NCBI GenBank assembly: GCA_958510875.1
Contig: OY294069.1
Coordinates: 164,051,111-164,115,110, forward strand
Length of the DNA: 64,000 nt
Reading direction: 5' to 3'
DNA from: Endomychus coccineus
Lineage: Eukaryota; Arthropoda; Insecta; Coleoptera; Endomychidae
The notes below the pieces were generated by a model. The model ran no database searches. It saw nothing but the letters and a program-made list of their open reading frames with translations, and was not told where the DNA came from. The position numbers and the translations under genes are program-made. Within the stretch, counting starts at the first letter, position 1. Every line of letters starts with the position of its first letter. Of the stretch, positions 37,353 through 49,417 are shown one piece after another.

Positions 37353-37560
37353 CTAATAGCCTTGTACTGGCACTGGCTTCTCTTAGGCTACAACACCTCG
37401 GCAGCGCATACATGCCGCTTGAGGCCATAAGAGACATCAGTCTATGCAGAAACCTAGCCTTCGGGGCTGCCTTAGCCCTGCTCAAAAAAGTATTGCATCA
37501 AGGGGCGTACAATGGACTCAATAAAGCAGTCTAAGTGCTCTGGACCCGTTTTGAACTGTT
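37353..37560 (+). mobile_element. LINE family C, right half after the nested insertion
   Basis: Continuation of the element interrupted at 34761: LVLALASLRLQHLGSAY then MPLEAIRDISLCRNLAFG, the usual segment after the LINE C-terminal zinc knuckle (CPALxxxRxxxLG). The zinc knuckle itself is missing. The frame stays open to a stop at about 37533. Confidence 0.7.
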
Positions 37561-37734
37561 GAACTAGTTTGAGTCATCTATTATCAAACTTAAAGGTTAT
37601 TCGTGAAAATCTAAATCCCTTTCTTATACTACTATCTCAACAAATTAACCTAAATTGTGCAATATGTTCTAATGTAATATTTTTCATTGCGTAGGTTTTT
37701 CTCAAAATTGTTATAACTTGAGACATTTTATGTC

Positions 37735-37890
37735 GCCCGAGTTAATAAGAGACATCAGTCCAAATGATATTTTCGCCTTTGGCATTGCCATAAGTCTACT
37801 GCACTGAGTCTTGTTCCGAGTAAACCTAATCAAGATGTCTAAGTTTACTTGTCTGCCCCAGTTTTAAATGATTAATTGATACAAGGATAT
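37735..37890 (+). mobile_element. Second LINE C-terminal fragment
   Basis: The reading ELIRDISPNDIFAFGIAISLL parallels EAIRDISLCRNLAFGAAL at 37410, about 330 bp away, and the following nucleotides (CTAAGT context) are also similar. A diverged direct copy of the same LINE end. Confidence 0.55.
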
Positions 37891-38689
37891 CATTGGAATT
37901 CATCCCGCTTTGATATTCGAACATAATAATCACCATTGACATTGATGCTTATTTTCATAAATTGGAAACTTTTGATTGATGTATGAATAGTGAATACTAA
38001 AAATGACAAATGCTCAGGAGATCAGCTGTAATGTTAATGTTAAGACCAGTAAAATATTGTTAATTGTTAATGTCAGTCATTGCGCCTCCCGAGTTTCATC
38101 AATAACGTTGGCTTCCACCGGTTTCAATAATCAATTCAGTGAGAATGTGTTCATATGTCGAACTGAATATACAATGATTGACAACATACATGTTGTATCA
38201 TATTCGAGAAATGTAAATCCAATGGGATTTTAAAGATATGTCGATTTTCAATAAACTCGGAAATTCTATTTACACCAGCATATTCCAATACCTATTCCAA
38301 AAAACGTTTACTACAGTCAAACAGTGTTCTTAAGTTGTGATGTTGAACTGTTAATAGCCAGTCTAGAAGAAAACGAACCAAACATCTACGATCTCATTTT
38401 TTGAGACGAATTCAAGGGTGTCATTGATTCTTTCCCAACTTATTTTGACGATTTTTCAATTTTTTCCGATATCTTGTATTCTGGCTAATATTAAAAATAT
38501 CGCTTTTCACGTAGAATTCATTGGTATAGACGTCACGTATATGAATTATGACATAAACTTGTCTTTCTTTAAATGGCTATGACAGCATTAGAAAGGCAGA
38601 TTCTTTCTGATTCCAACGATTAACAATATGTTAGATGAAGTAATTGCGGAAAACCCTAGCTAGTTATGATTACCGACGAAATTCCTTAG

Positions 38690-38765
38690 GAACCGCATAG
38701 CTAAGTGGACTAAGTGCATTGTGGGGCTAAGCCCCCTCCTCTCAAAGGATGATGATGATGAATCT
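38690..38765 (+). mobile_element. LINE family B 3' end with (GAT)n tail
   Basis: CTAAGTGGACTAAGTGCATT and GGGGCTAAGCCCCCTCC, ending in GATGATGATGATGA, match in reverse the 3' end of the minus-strand copy at 53590-53670. Only about 75 bp survive, the typical extreme 5' truncation of a LINE. Confidence 0.7.
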
Positions 38766-39182
38766 AAGTCTACTGACTTAGTTTTGATCATATCCGATAG
38801 ATGGCACTATAATGTGCATGTTAGTTGAAAATAATGGATAATAATCAACTTTAGAGGTAGTTGAATCTTGGTAAATAATAGTTTCCTCACAAGAACTATT
38901 CCCGAACACTTTTGCGTTTCCGATTTGCTGCATATAAAAGGATAATTATTGCACCGTTTAAATCGTGAAGGTCATGCTGTTATTATTGTAAAGTAACTTT
39001 GGTATTAATTGCAACGCAAGGTCAACTTTATGTTGACAAATAATCATTAATTGTAAAGAAACTTAATTACCATTACAAATATCATAATGATTTTATCTTT
39101 ATAATCATTGGTGGTCATCGATTATTTACGAATGAACTATCTCAGGATCTACATATTCAATCACAATATATAAATGAACTAT

Positions 39183-39366
39183 ATAAAGTTCACACTATAA
39201 ATTTTCTATAACACTATAAATAAGAAAAAATCACCATTATCCACTAAAAATGTTGTTAAAGTACTGAAGACCTTTCAGCTACCAATTATCCATCATCAGA
39301 GTAAATAAAATTGGAAATCAAAATGTGCCTGTTTAAATACTATTTGGAATCAGAAGGGTATATAAG
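39183..39366 (-). repeat. Penelope-like pLTR, family A, left copy
   Basis: Similar to 52-222 in direct orientation and to 39715-39882 inverted. On the minus strand it has CTGATGA (39293-39299) followed after 16 nt by GAAA (39273-39276), the spacing of a hammerhead core. It lies directly 3' of a GIY-YIG remnant on the same strand. Confidence 0.6.
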
Positions 39367-39399
39367 GGATTACCCTTAGCGGAAAGGAAATAAATCTGA

Positions 39400-39620
39400 A
39401 TTCTTTGAATTGCTTTTTCGTTTATACATTTCAATGCTTTCTAAATCACCTGGATATTTGTCAGTACCTACTGCGTTCCAGGAGTGATGAACTTTCTTAA
39501 AGAACGGTGTGATCTGTATTTAAAATACGTTCGGCTGGCACTGTTTTTTCACCACAATATAAGGAACATTTTGCCCATATAGAGTAGAATAATGGTGTAA
39601 AATGAGCCAAACATGTTTTA
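39400..39620 (-). pseudogene. Penelope-like GIY-YIG remnant
   Basis: Nucleotides 39408-39460 and 39530-39600 align with the better preserved minus-strand copy at 49020-49210 (shared TCG-TTATACATTT and CC-GGATAT-TGTCAGT contexts). No open frame remains. It lies between two inverted terminal repeats, as expected for a rearranged Penelope-like copy. Confidence 0.5.
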
Positions 39621-39714
39621 AATACGAGTAACATCATTCCTCAAGAAAGTTTATCACTCTTGAAAGACAAATATATAGGTAATTTAGAAGTTATTGGAAT
39701 GTATAAGGGCGGCT

Positions 39715-39882
39715 GAGGGTAATACCTTATACATTCAACTTACCACAAATAGTATTTACACAAGCACATTTTGTTTTCTAATTTAGTTTACTCTGATGAA
39801 AGGTACTTGTTAGCTGGGAGGTCCTACTCAGTACTTCAACAGTATTTTTAGTGGATAACGGTGATTGTTTCTTATGTTTAGT
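39715..39882 (+). repeat. Penelope-like pLTR, family A, inverted copy
   Basis: Reverse complement of 39200-39366 at about 75% by eye. CTGATGA is at 39793-39799 but the downstream GAAA is changed to GGGA. Together with the left copy it gives the inverted-terminal structure frequently seen in Penelope-like insertions. Confidence 0.6.
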
Positions 39883-40607
39883 AGCACTACATGTTAGTTT
39901 ACTTAATCCATATTGTATTATTGTTGTCACTATATGAATCAATAAATAAATGTATCATTTCCTCAGGAAGGTATGATATATTTGAATAACCATGTCTTAT
40001 TGACTAATAACCCTGACCAGACTACATAACACTAATATTGCGAAGATCCGCGTTCAACCAAAGAATCAAACATCTTGAAAGCGAAAGTTTAGTCTATTTC
40101 AACATCGACTCAAGTACTACGTAAGGATGAAATAGAGACAGTGAAAGTGGTCAACTATATTTTACACTATTACTATTATGAGATTTACGAATAAAATAAT
40201 TATATGAAAACATTACGTATATATTATATTACATTCCGTAACATTCAGCTTTGTAGACAGTATGAACGTTAACTAGTTTAAAAAATGTTATACCATTCGC
40301 ATAATTTCAGCATTTTATTTTCAGTACTATGTCGCAATCAAATACAAATAGATCAGCTGTTAAAGCGACAACAAAGATCTATAATTATTATATAGCATTC
40401 ATACGTTCTTCCTTTACGTACAAAACAATTGGTTTCAGATTGTTTTCATTAACTAGGGAACAGAGGCGTAAAAGGAAAATTCGAGTACGGGGAAGTTTTT
40501 CAATTTGGTTCCCTTTCCTCAGTATATACCCGACGAAATACCCACAGCCGGTAAAAAACGGTTATATAAATAGTTGTTATATATCAAAATTGTTGATAAA
40601 TTATTAG

Positions 40608-40691
40608 ATTTATGTATCACGATTGTTCAGTATTTGCATTATTTTGTTTGCATAAGATAATGCAAATAATGAACAATCGTGATACATAAAT
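40608..40691. repeat. 84-nt near-perfect hairpin
   Basis: The arms 40608-40642 and 40657-40691 are complementary over 35 bp with one mismatch, around a 14-nt loop. It lies in MCORP intron 3. The size resembles a microRNA precursor; a tiny palindromic MITE or foldback remnant is an alternative. There is no similar sequence elsewhere in the window. Confidence 0.85.
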
Positions 40692-41629
40692 ATGCATTTT
40701 ACGCAATTAAGTGGATGCAAAATGGTTAAATGTCTCCGATATATCGAGTTCATTTGGGAAAAGTTCGTAATTGAGTATACAAATTGAGTTCAAATCAGTG
40801 GTGTGTAGGAGAATCATGTGAGTTAGAACGAGCCAGACGCATTATATTATTTCGCTAGAGGAACAAGTGAAGTGTTATAGTGACTTGTAGCTAACAATCT
40901 ACGATACGAGCAAGCCGACTGACCCTCACTTCATATACTGCAGTAACTGGCGCTAGAAGCACGGTTACATATTGATTTGATAATTTTAAATATCTCGTGA
41001 ATCTGTTCTATGAATTATAAAATAAATGTACAGTACATCTTCAGATAATCGTTTTGTGCAACATGCATTATAGTCTGGTTAGTCGTCTGACATTCCTTTT
41101 CAGAATCATCCTACGGAATTCGGAACACTCTGAGCAGGTTTCCAAAGTCTGATATAAATTACTATTATTATGATTATTCAGTTCTTAAAAATTTTTGTCA
41201 TGCGTTCTATTATTTAGATATATTTTCATAATAAAATAGTCATCACACAATCGATGCGACTTCATGTTTTTATCATGCTCCAAACGTAAGAAATATTTGG
41301 ATCTTACTACAGATCTGTTTTGTTGTTTATTCATGGAATATATCTGCATCGATTAAACAGAGTTTTGATTGAATTCTTAAAAATGATCAAAGCTATCGAA
41401 CAAAAATATCCAAACTACACTAATTATTTTGAACATAGTTTAATTCCCTCGAATTCTTTCTCATTGCCAATTTTGTGTTTTGTTGAAAGATGTATGGCTC
41501 AGCATCTGCACTATCGTTGAATTCAATCGGATTATGGTACGAGGCAAGTAAGATAGGCAACCACTACGATCTCCTGGAGGTGGCCGTCAACAAGACACCT
41601 CTTCTTGGTAGTGACAACCTGCCACCTCA

Positions 41630-42690
41630 CTAATTTTTGAAAAGATCCTATAAAATATCAACCGTTAAGGTAGTCTTGAATGAAGAGAAGGGGAAAACTT
41701 TCCATATCTTCACTGATGCCACTCAAACCAATATTGGTTCTGTGACGAGTAATTACTCGGAAGATCTGAACGTATTCCTAACAATACCCCTAGGGAAATA
41801 TGATGCAACAGTACTCAAGTCAAAAATGTTTGCTATCAAACATTCGTTAAAAAGAATTCCGATCTGCAAAATCAGCGGTGAATACACTGAAATCCTTCAG
41901 GATTGACAATTAATTATGTTGGATGAGCGAACACGCCATAACGGAAAAGAGACCAGCCGGCACGCGAGGGATTCACCAAGGAAAATCCCGAAAATTCCCA
42001 TAATATACTTCTCGGAAAAGATACTCAGCTATGGTAAGATAAATGAGAACATCTGGATTTGTTCGGACAGTCAAGCGGCAATTAACGCAATGAAAAGCCG
42101 AACTGTGTCTTCGAGGCTTATCAGAGGAGATTCTTAACAGGATAACCGGTGGAAACAGGCTCAATCTGACCTGGATTCTGGGTCACTCAAATTGGAAAAG
42201 TAATGAGAGAGCCAGAGATGATATCCCCTACAACGGAGGTATGCAGATCATGTAAAACCATCTGAGAGATCAACATGCCTCAGCATGGAGAGGCGGGCCT
42301 AAGTGCAAGCGAGATAATCTCGCTGAGTAGGCAAGGCATCAGGATAATCACCGAGATCTTTACAGGTCACGGAAATCTTGCTTGCTCAGCCCTCGACAAC
42401 TCAAAGATTTCAAGTTGGAGGAACAGTTTCTGAGCGTGGTCAGCATTCGGAAGACGGCTCCGCGTGCCGTGCTCTTGTTTGTCCTACACCTGGAATTTCT
42501 GGATTGCTATCAGCTTTGGAGCTAATAAAATTGTCCTAATGAGGACTAAATACTCTGACAATAGGTCCCCTCCTAACTCAATCGAGAATCCTGAAGATAT
42601 AATATGGTTTGATCTATGCCAAGTGAGGCAATTATCGCTGTCTTCGTTGGCGAATTATTCTGGGATCAAGTCATGTCGTCTTGATATATA
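41630..42690 (+). pseudogene. LINE RNase H and C-terminal relic
   Basis: Plus strand, MCORP intron 3. KTFHIFTDATQTNIGSV has the first catalytic Asp (TDGS normally); LKSKMFAIKHSL replaces the FQAExxAI motif, with the catalytic Glu lost to Lys; IWICSDSQAAINAMKSRTV has the third acidic residue. Further frames give LTWILGHS (for WVPGH), ITEIFTGHGNLACSA (TGHxxL block) and PCSCLSYTWNFWIAIS, the zinc-knuckle end. Several frameshifts. Related to the copies at 8480 and 44890. Confidence 0.7.
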
Positions 42691-43629
42691 ATAATTATAG
42701 CTGGAAAGTCAGATTCTAAATCATAATAGATATAGATATATAAGGATATCGTTGTTTATTGTCTTTTGATATGATGAAACATCATACTATAGTTCCATTT
42801 TCATTCAAAGCTGCAAGTACGTACTTAAACTCAAACTTATGTCACATCATTAGGATAATCATTACGCTTTCTTACATTGTATCACCATTATATTCCTCAA
42901 TTGCAGATGCAGATCACAAGAAATTATTAATTCGCTTGAATGGATACAATCGAATGAGCTTTGAATGTGTCAGCATAAAAATATGGAAAATTGTTATTCA
43001 TTTCAGCTAACAATTCCATAGACGCAGTTCAAAAGCTTTGTACAGAGACTGGATTCAATTATGAAAGGTATACAGTGAATGTATACGAGATACCTGAATA
43101 ACGTGTAGTGTTTCAAATGGAATAATGATGACAAATCTTGTTACGTAGCCCTTGATGAGCTTAATGGTCATGACGTTATAGCAATTCTCTTCACGGATGA
43201 GCTCATTCTGTTTAATAAAACATATTCCCCATCGGATATTTAGATTTAGGTTTCTTGTGAGTGGGTCGAACATCGTACCCTTCGCCGCTACCATGTGGTC
43301 TATTGTAGCTCACTCCTAATCATATCTCACACGGCAAGTTCAGTGTTTTCAAAAGGCAGATGATTTTGCTAGTTGAGGTTTTGTGCTGATCTCCTGATAA
43401 AAAATGTGTCTTAGCAAAGATCTTATCCATTACCCAGCTGGGAATTCATACAGAACGTATTTTGCCGTGTCATCATCTTAGAGACATAGTCGCCTCCGAG
43501 CTTCTTCCACTAAGTCGAGCCTTTGTAAATGATGTCCTGTATATAGACCGATTAGAGTATGTAGGTTTAACCTGCTTTTATTCCATGATGAACGCTTTAG
43601 AATAAGCTAAAGCTGGTAAGGTTTGCTCG

Positions 43630-44770
43630 TACTGTTTGAATTTCAAGCGCCAATAATGGCACATCAGTAATATTCCAGCTAGAATGACCATATTTACGAA
43701 TTTGTTGTACTTGGTAAAGCAACTCGAATTATTAACACGAGTTAGCACCATGCTATATGTAGTTTGATATAAATGAGATTGGTGTTCATTAAAGAAGACA
43801 ATACACCACCTTGACTTGAACCCATCGTCCAGGTCCTCCCAGGACAGAATAGGAACAATCGCGTTCATCCGCACCTCCAAGGATATCAGGATATCATCAA
43901 ACGATCATTCACCAAGATATGTCAGCTGCCCATTGAAGACAGCGTAGAGTAATGTTCTAAACCAAAGCTTAGATGTGTTCAAGACCGCCCCCTCCCCCAA
44001 AGAATTGGAGGTTCGGATGCATCATCGAGGTCCACCCAGGGCCGATATCAATCGCAACGCATCCATCCGCACCTCCAGGGACATCATCAAACGATCATTC
44101 AGCCAGATGTACCCACTCTCTATTGAATACAGTATAGGATGGTGTTTCAAACCAAAGGTTAGAAGTGTTCAAGTGTTTTAAGGGAGACTTATACGAGCTG
44201 AGCTCTAGATTTATTGTATTATTCCTCTAAAATCACTAAGTAATTTCAACCCCGAAATACGTTTTAATTTCAAGCGCCATTGATAGCGCACGCCTAAAAA
44301 TCCGGCTCAAAGGACCATGTTTAAGAGTTTGTTGAAGGTTTGAATAAATGTACTTGGTAAATCAGTTGGAATTATTAACACGAGGTAGCATCATAGTTTT
44401 CGGCTTCAAGTCGCATTGATGCACATAACAATGGTGCTCATCAAAAAGACAAGTCACCTTCAACGAATTGGAGACTTGGCCGCATCGTCGAGGTCCACCC
44501 AGGGCAGAGATCAATCGCGTTCCATCCATCCGCACATCTCGTGGCATCATCAAACGATTATTCAGCAAGAGATGCCCGCTGCCTATTGAAGACAGCTTAG
44601 TGTGGTGATTCGAACTGAAGATCAGGCGTGTCCAAGAGTTTTTAAGGAAGACTTATACGTGCTGAACAGTAAATTTATTGTTATTCTGGCTTTAAAGTCA
44701 CTAGGTACTTTCAAGTCGAGAATATGTTTGAATTGCAATCGCCATTAATAGCGCACACGTGAAAATTCGA
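43630..44770. repeat. Degenerate tandem repeat, unit about 463 bp
   Basis: Two landmark blocks alternate. Block S (TTTCAAGCGCCA and flanks) starts at about 43641, 44268 and, altered, 44731. Block P (ATCATCAAACGATCATTCA with preceding CCATCCGCAC) lies at about 43894, 44082 and 44545. S-to-S and P-to-P spacing between the last copies is about 463 bp. The first interval shows a loss of about 273 bp. A nearby feature of each copy is TTATTAACACGAG before block P. No protein is encoded consistently in the copies, so this looks like a small satellite-like array in MCORP intron 3. Confidence 0.7.
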
Positions 44771-44889
44771 CTGCACGTCGGACCGTAAGTGTACATGACC
44801 TGAACGATTAATATGTTAACGTGTTTGTTTTATCATTCATCATAAGTTTATTATCTCGTATTAAAAATCAAATTGCTTTACCAAGTAGC

Positions 44890-45245
44890 TTCAATCAAAC
44901 CAACAACTGAACTATTCCACTTTCAGTCCGGGATTTTTCAGCTATATTAGCTGTGATTGCAGATATGCCATATGCCTCATTTTCTTCAATGCCGAGTAGC
45001 CAGGTATCCAGAGCACAGTCACTTTGTTGTTGTTGTCTAGGAATGCAAAATTTTTTTGACAGTACCATACTGTTCAAGATTCACACCGATACGAGCAGCT
45101 TGATCTATGTTCTAGCACTCGTGGACACAATTTGATGGCATGTATTTCTGCTTTGAAAAGTTGCGCAAGTACCGAGACCAGCTCATGTGCTGCAACAATA
45201 TATCTCTCAGCAGGTCAGTTTTATTCCGAATTCATTAACCTCTTT
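44890..45245 (-). pseudogene. LINE RNase H fragment
   Basis: On the minus strand: VLAQLFKAEIHAIKLC (FQAExxAIxxC block with the catalytic Glu kept, about 45180-45130) and then NNNKVTVLWIPGYSALKK (VTLxWVPGHSGxxGNE block, about 45040-44990). The first Asp segment is not readable. A decayed piece of an RNase H-bearing LINE. Confidence 0.65.
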
Positions 45246-45249
45246 TTGG

Positions 45250-46500
45250 GAAGATGATGTTGAAGTTATTAGCCGTTGCAAGATCATTCCCAGAATGCTG
45301 CGATAATGCCTGGTTGTAGCATGGCAGTGGTTACTTGCGTAAGCCTGTAAGTAATCCACTTAGCCCCCTCTCTCTCCTACTATAACATGGGTCAGACGAC
45401 TATGACTTACAGTCTATTTGTTTGAGGTCAGCCAAGATTTTCCACATATGCGAATGCGTGTCCATCATCCTTGTCTTGTGGATGATATTTTCCGAATGGT
45501 TTTCCGAGTAACAAGTCACCTTTTTATCTAGGGTTGCTCCCAGATACCCGATAGTACATCAATTTTACATTAACAGGTTATGTCTACATATCTTTGATTA
45601 GACAAAATACATTTTCGAAATTGCGAACAGCCCAGAATAATATGAATATCCATACTAGGATTGAAAATTTCTGTCCATAGAATGAATTTATAACAGAGAA
45701 GATACCTGAAATTGATGATCAATGAGAAAATTCTATCGTATACAATTTTAACACAGTTAACCGCAACTCCAATTTGAAATATTCCTATTGGTAGCTTTTT
45801 CACTAAGAGGGTTCAGTTATGTTTATCTTTACACCCAATATAGTGTAAAGAATCCAATCAATCATAATAAGGTGTCTGGCTCAAATAAGGCTTCGTTCAG
45901 TGTTTTAGATCCTCTTGAAGTTTTTATTTTTCATCGTACAACGGGCTCCTTTATTTCATTCGACAAACTGATATTTGATGAGAACTTGTTGTATAGTAAC
46001 GTGACATGTGGCCTTATCAGACAAACGTACGTTTTAAGGCCACATGTAAGAATTGATGAAAAAAGAGCATAAGTGATCGTTTGGAAAGCATCCAATCGTC
46101 AGAGCAGTCAGGACACATTATTCTTGAACATACTTCGAGCATTCACTTTAATCCGCGAGATCCAAGTTAGTTGGACACTTTATGAGTCAGTATCTAGACT
46201 CTCTAAGCTAATCTGTCTTCATAGGTGACTTTTTCCTACCGTGAGTTTGCGTGTAAGTCATACTTTTGTAGTATTTGAAACTTAGATGGCACTGAATTTA
46301 CAATTCAATTGTTATTTTTCTTGAAAGTAAAGATTCGTCTCATTGGATACACTGGTACCTTACGAGTAATACGAGCAATGATCTTCCATTCTTCTAGGCA
46401 TTCAAAATAAATGGTCTACAGAAGAACAAAATACCAACAAAAAAAAATGCATTTGTGGACATATATACACAGAAAGAGCAATTTGAAACGTTGCGCTACT
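45250..46500 (-). other. End of MCORP intron 3, no recognised element
   Basis: No gene or element recognised. A small inverted repeat around GTGGCCTTA (46008-46016) and TAAGGCCAC (46036-46044) brackets 19 nt; its arms extend only about 12 nt. Confidence 0.4.
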
Positions 46501-46503
46501 CAC

Positions 46504-47555
46504 CTTGATCGTTTCGCATCTTGTAATCGAATGTGAAGAAAAGTTTCCTATCCACTTCTTCTCGGAGTTCTTGAGGGACTTTATTCAATGACACCACATC
46601 CCCTATACACACTTTTCCAAGTTGACGCTCACAAATAGCAGTATCAAATTGTCTCACCCCTTCTACGTCACGTTTCACTCCACTCATCACCGTTCCAGAA
46701 TTCATGGTTGTATATTTTTTATACTCCAACATGGCTAAGCCTTCTATTCCATTTCCAGTGCAGTTCGATTTCACTTTTATGGCGTACGAGTTGACCAAAT
46801 GATTAGTTTTCAACACAAGATCAACTCTTTCACCCTTACTCAAAACTACTGAGCTAACTTCATACGGCTTAATAGAGTTTCCATCTAATGAAATCACTTT
46901 CAATAGATGTTGGTCTATGCTTAATGTAATAGGGCAGCTCATAGTTCCACTCGCATACACCACTCTGAATCTGTACCTCTTATCTTTTGACACCTTAAAA
47001 ATAGACAACGTCGACCATGTTTTTGAAGGAGCTTTACCATTGATTAGAATGGCTTTAGGTCTGTTAGCGTCATGTTTAAACTCTGTTACCAAATCATCAG
47101 ACCACTCTGACAACATCAAAACATGGTCCTTCGAGTCTATATCATAGAGTTTTCTATGGGGTTCAACTTTGTCCGCTTGTCTAACTATCAATGCGCCGAA
47201 TAAGCCGTCGGCTGTATCTGAATCGGCGTGAGCATGATAGAAATGAGTGCCTGGCATGGATGCACGCACTCTGTATTGAAAGGTGGTGTAACTGGAAATA
47301 GGACACTGTGTTACCATAGGAACCCCGTCCATAAAAGGTGTCTCTTTGTTATGTTGCCCTCTCCAATGAACTGCGAGATTACGGCCAGGAATTTTGTTTA
47401 TGACGTCTATGACTAGAATGTCGTTGTGGCATACCTGGATTGAAGGTCCAGGTAGTTGGTGATTGGCTGTTATGATTCCTCTAGAAGAACCATCTGCACT
47501 TGCGCAATACATATTATTACAGTCGGATGTATTCCCGGGACAACCTTTGCATATC
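46504..47555 (-). CDS. MCORP: MCORP-type protein, exon 3 (main oxidase exon)
   Basis: Large 1052-nt exon (acceptor TTTCCAG at 47556, donor CAAGGTGAGT at 46503) encoding cupredoxin domains 1 and 2 of an insect laccase-like protein. It begins ICKGCPGNTSDCNN, the Cys-rich start of insect laccases (YDCPxNxTDC), and ANHQLPGPSIQVC. Copper loop 1 reads AVHWRGQHNKETPFMDGVP: the IHWHGQ pattern has lost its second His to Arg. Loop 2, GTHFYHAHADSDTADGLFG, keeps the HxH. The rest follows the family (GALIVR, MLSEW, ILINGKAPS, RYRFRVVYASG). The frame is fully open, so the loss of ligands is not decay of a pseudogene. In relatives this protein is extracellular or membrane-anchored; a catalytic role is unlikely. 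Confidence 0.92.
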
Positions 47556-47579
47556 CTGGAAACAAATAAATACATGTTA

Positions 47580-48760
47580 TCGGCGATATGAGTTCAAAAC
47601 CATAAACTGAGTCAAACCAGATGACCATGAATCGAAACTAACTGAAGCTTGACATAATTTTGAAGCTTGAAAACACAAATCACAAAAAAGCGATAGACTT
47701 GAGTTATTCATGTGAGTCTAGGAGATCATTAATCGTTGTTTGAAGCTTCTTTCAAATATGAACTAGGTGTGTGCAAAATAAAACAGACATCACCAAGAAG
47801 TCATTCTAGACTTCTTGAATGTCACATTCAAAATGGGCCTTGCATGTTTCTTTTCACAAAACAACAACAAAGTGGAACAGTCTATCGTAAATGCTAATAT
47901 GCTATACTCAACAATATAACAATTAGTGCAGTCAAATGGATATAAAAAGTTATGTGTGGGTATAAAAGTTGTGCAAATTGTTCATAAGCTATACAAACAA
48001 TTTGCGCAACTTTATTTGTGGGCAACCTTTTACAATTTAATCAGCTCATTTTTGAGATTGAATAAAAATGTCTAAAAAATGCAAAATTTGACCGTTTTTA
48101 ATCGGATGAGGACTGTTTTTTGTTATAAACAATTTATTCATTAACAAAATAGATGAATTCGACCAAAACTCCTATTTTAGGGTAATTTTCGAATAATTTT
48201 GGTATTTCGAGTTCGACTTTATCGTTAACATTGTCGAATATATACCCAAAAATTTGCTAATTTGTTATAAGCAAATTATATTTATTATTAAATATACGAA
48301 TTTAACCAGAATGTCGAGTTTATAGTCGCTGTCGGATAATTTTGGCCTGAGTACGATTTTATTGCTATCATGCTCCTTAAAATGCATACATACATTTCTG
48401 AATTGTTATAAACAATTATGATTTGTCAAAAAAATCAAGTTCTAAGTGTGCGTATTATATAAAAACGAATAAAAATGTCACATTTCTTTTTTCTTTATTT
48501 GTTAATAAATAATTTTAATGTTGGAGCTATTGCCATATAAGTATAACATTATAAGGGCACTTTTTGTGTTCAATCCATTGGCGTGGGCGGAAATTTTTAA
48601 GCGCTTTCCATTTTCAAGTTATTACACCAACTTGTATTTTTTCAAATAGAAACCATAGTTGGCTGTGATTTCGTTGCATAGAAGATTTTTGGTTGATTTC
48701 AACAATATATAATATGATGGGTCTGACATTATTTTTTTTTGGTTATTTCGATTTTTGGCA
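47580..48760. other. AT-rich part of MCORP intron 2
   Basis: No gene or recognised element. A short inverted repeat occurs near 47940-48015 (AAAGTTGTGCAAATTGTTC against a related reverse segment), with arms of about 18 nt. Confidence 0.45.
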
Positions 48761-48769
48761 AATTATCAC

Positions 48770-48993
48770 TTTTTCGGTATTATATTCAAATAGTTTCTTG
48801 CGATTGGTACTTAGAGCAGCTACAAATGGACGCAATTTCTTTGCAGTACATAATATGGACTGATGAAGTATACATTAGTAAAGCTGGAATTTTTAATAGA
48901 AATAACCATAGATGTTGGAGCAACATTAATCTTCATCAAATTATAGGAAATCTCGTTCAACAAGGGTGGTTTGGTTTCAATGTTGGGAATTAA
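48770..48993 (+). pseudogene. DUF4817-type transposase fragment
   Basis: Plus-strand reading DWYLEQLQMDAISLQYIIWT then DEVYISKAGIFNRNNHRCWS matches the block around the first catalytic Asp (LWTDESxFxxxGxFNRxNxHYW). It continues to FGFNVGN and stops. Same family as the copies at 31880 and 16899. Confidence 0.75.
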
Positions 48994-49019
48994 AGTTTTA
49001 GCTCACCAAACATTACCTA

Positions 49020-49300
49020 CTTACTTTCTCGCTTATACATTTACATTAGTTCTAAATTATCCAGATATATGTCAGTCCTGTATTTCAAAATTGATAAACT
49101 TTCGTTAGAAATGGTGTGACACGCATTTGAAATGTGTTCTGCCATTGCTGATTTTCCACTGTTATATTTCTTTATATGAGCAAAATGCTCTGTATACCGA
49201 GTAAGAATATTCCTTTCAGTTTGAGCCTCAAAGCTTTCTGAACATGACAAATAATCGATTTTGTTATACCTACAGTAAGCTTTCATATCATACACAGGGC
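49020..49300 (-). pseudogene. Penelope-like GIY-YIG endonuclease, C-terminal fragment
   Basis: Minus-strand ORF 49295-49041: AQTERNILTRYTEHFAHIKK then KSAMAEHISNACHTISNES follows the GIY-YIG C-terminal pattern (GETxRxxxxRxxEHxxxI, SAxAEHxxxxxH) found in Penelope-like elements. The YIG part itself is altered. It lies about 120 bp downstream of MCORP exon 2 in the intron and is related to 39400-39620. Confidence 0.65.
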
Positions 49301-49417
49301 TGGATAGGAAGTTTGGCCTCGTGTTTCTCTATCTACTCTTCTTAATTGGACCATTAGAGCTATCACAACAGGAGTTAGTACAAACGGTATTAAGAAACAA
49401 TAACACATTGCACTCAC

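Noticed and set aside
42759..43294. ORFs of about 80 codons on both strands as genes
   Set aside because: No motifs; they sit in an intron full of LINE debris and look random.
46917..47416. Plus-strand ORFs within the MCORP exon
   Set aside because: They lie opposite a long, clearly coding minus-strand exon.
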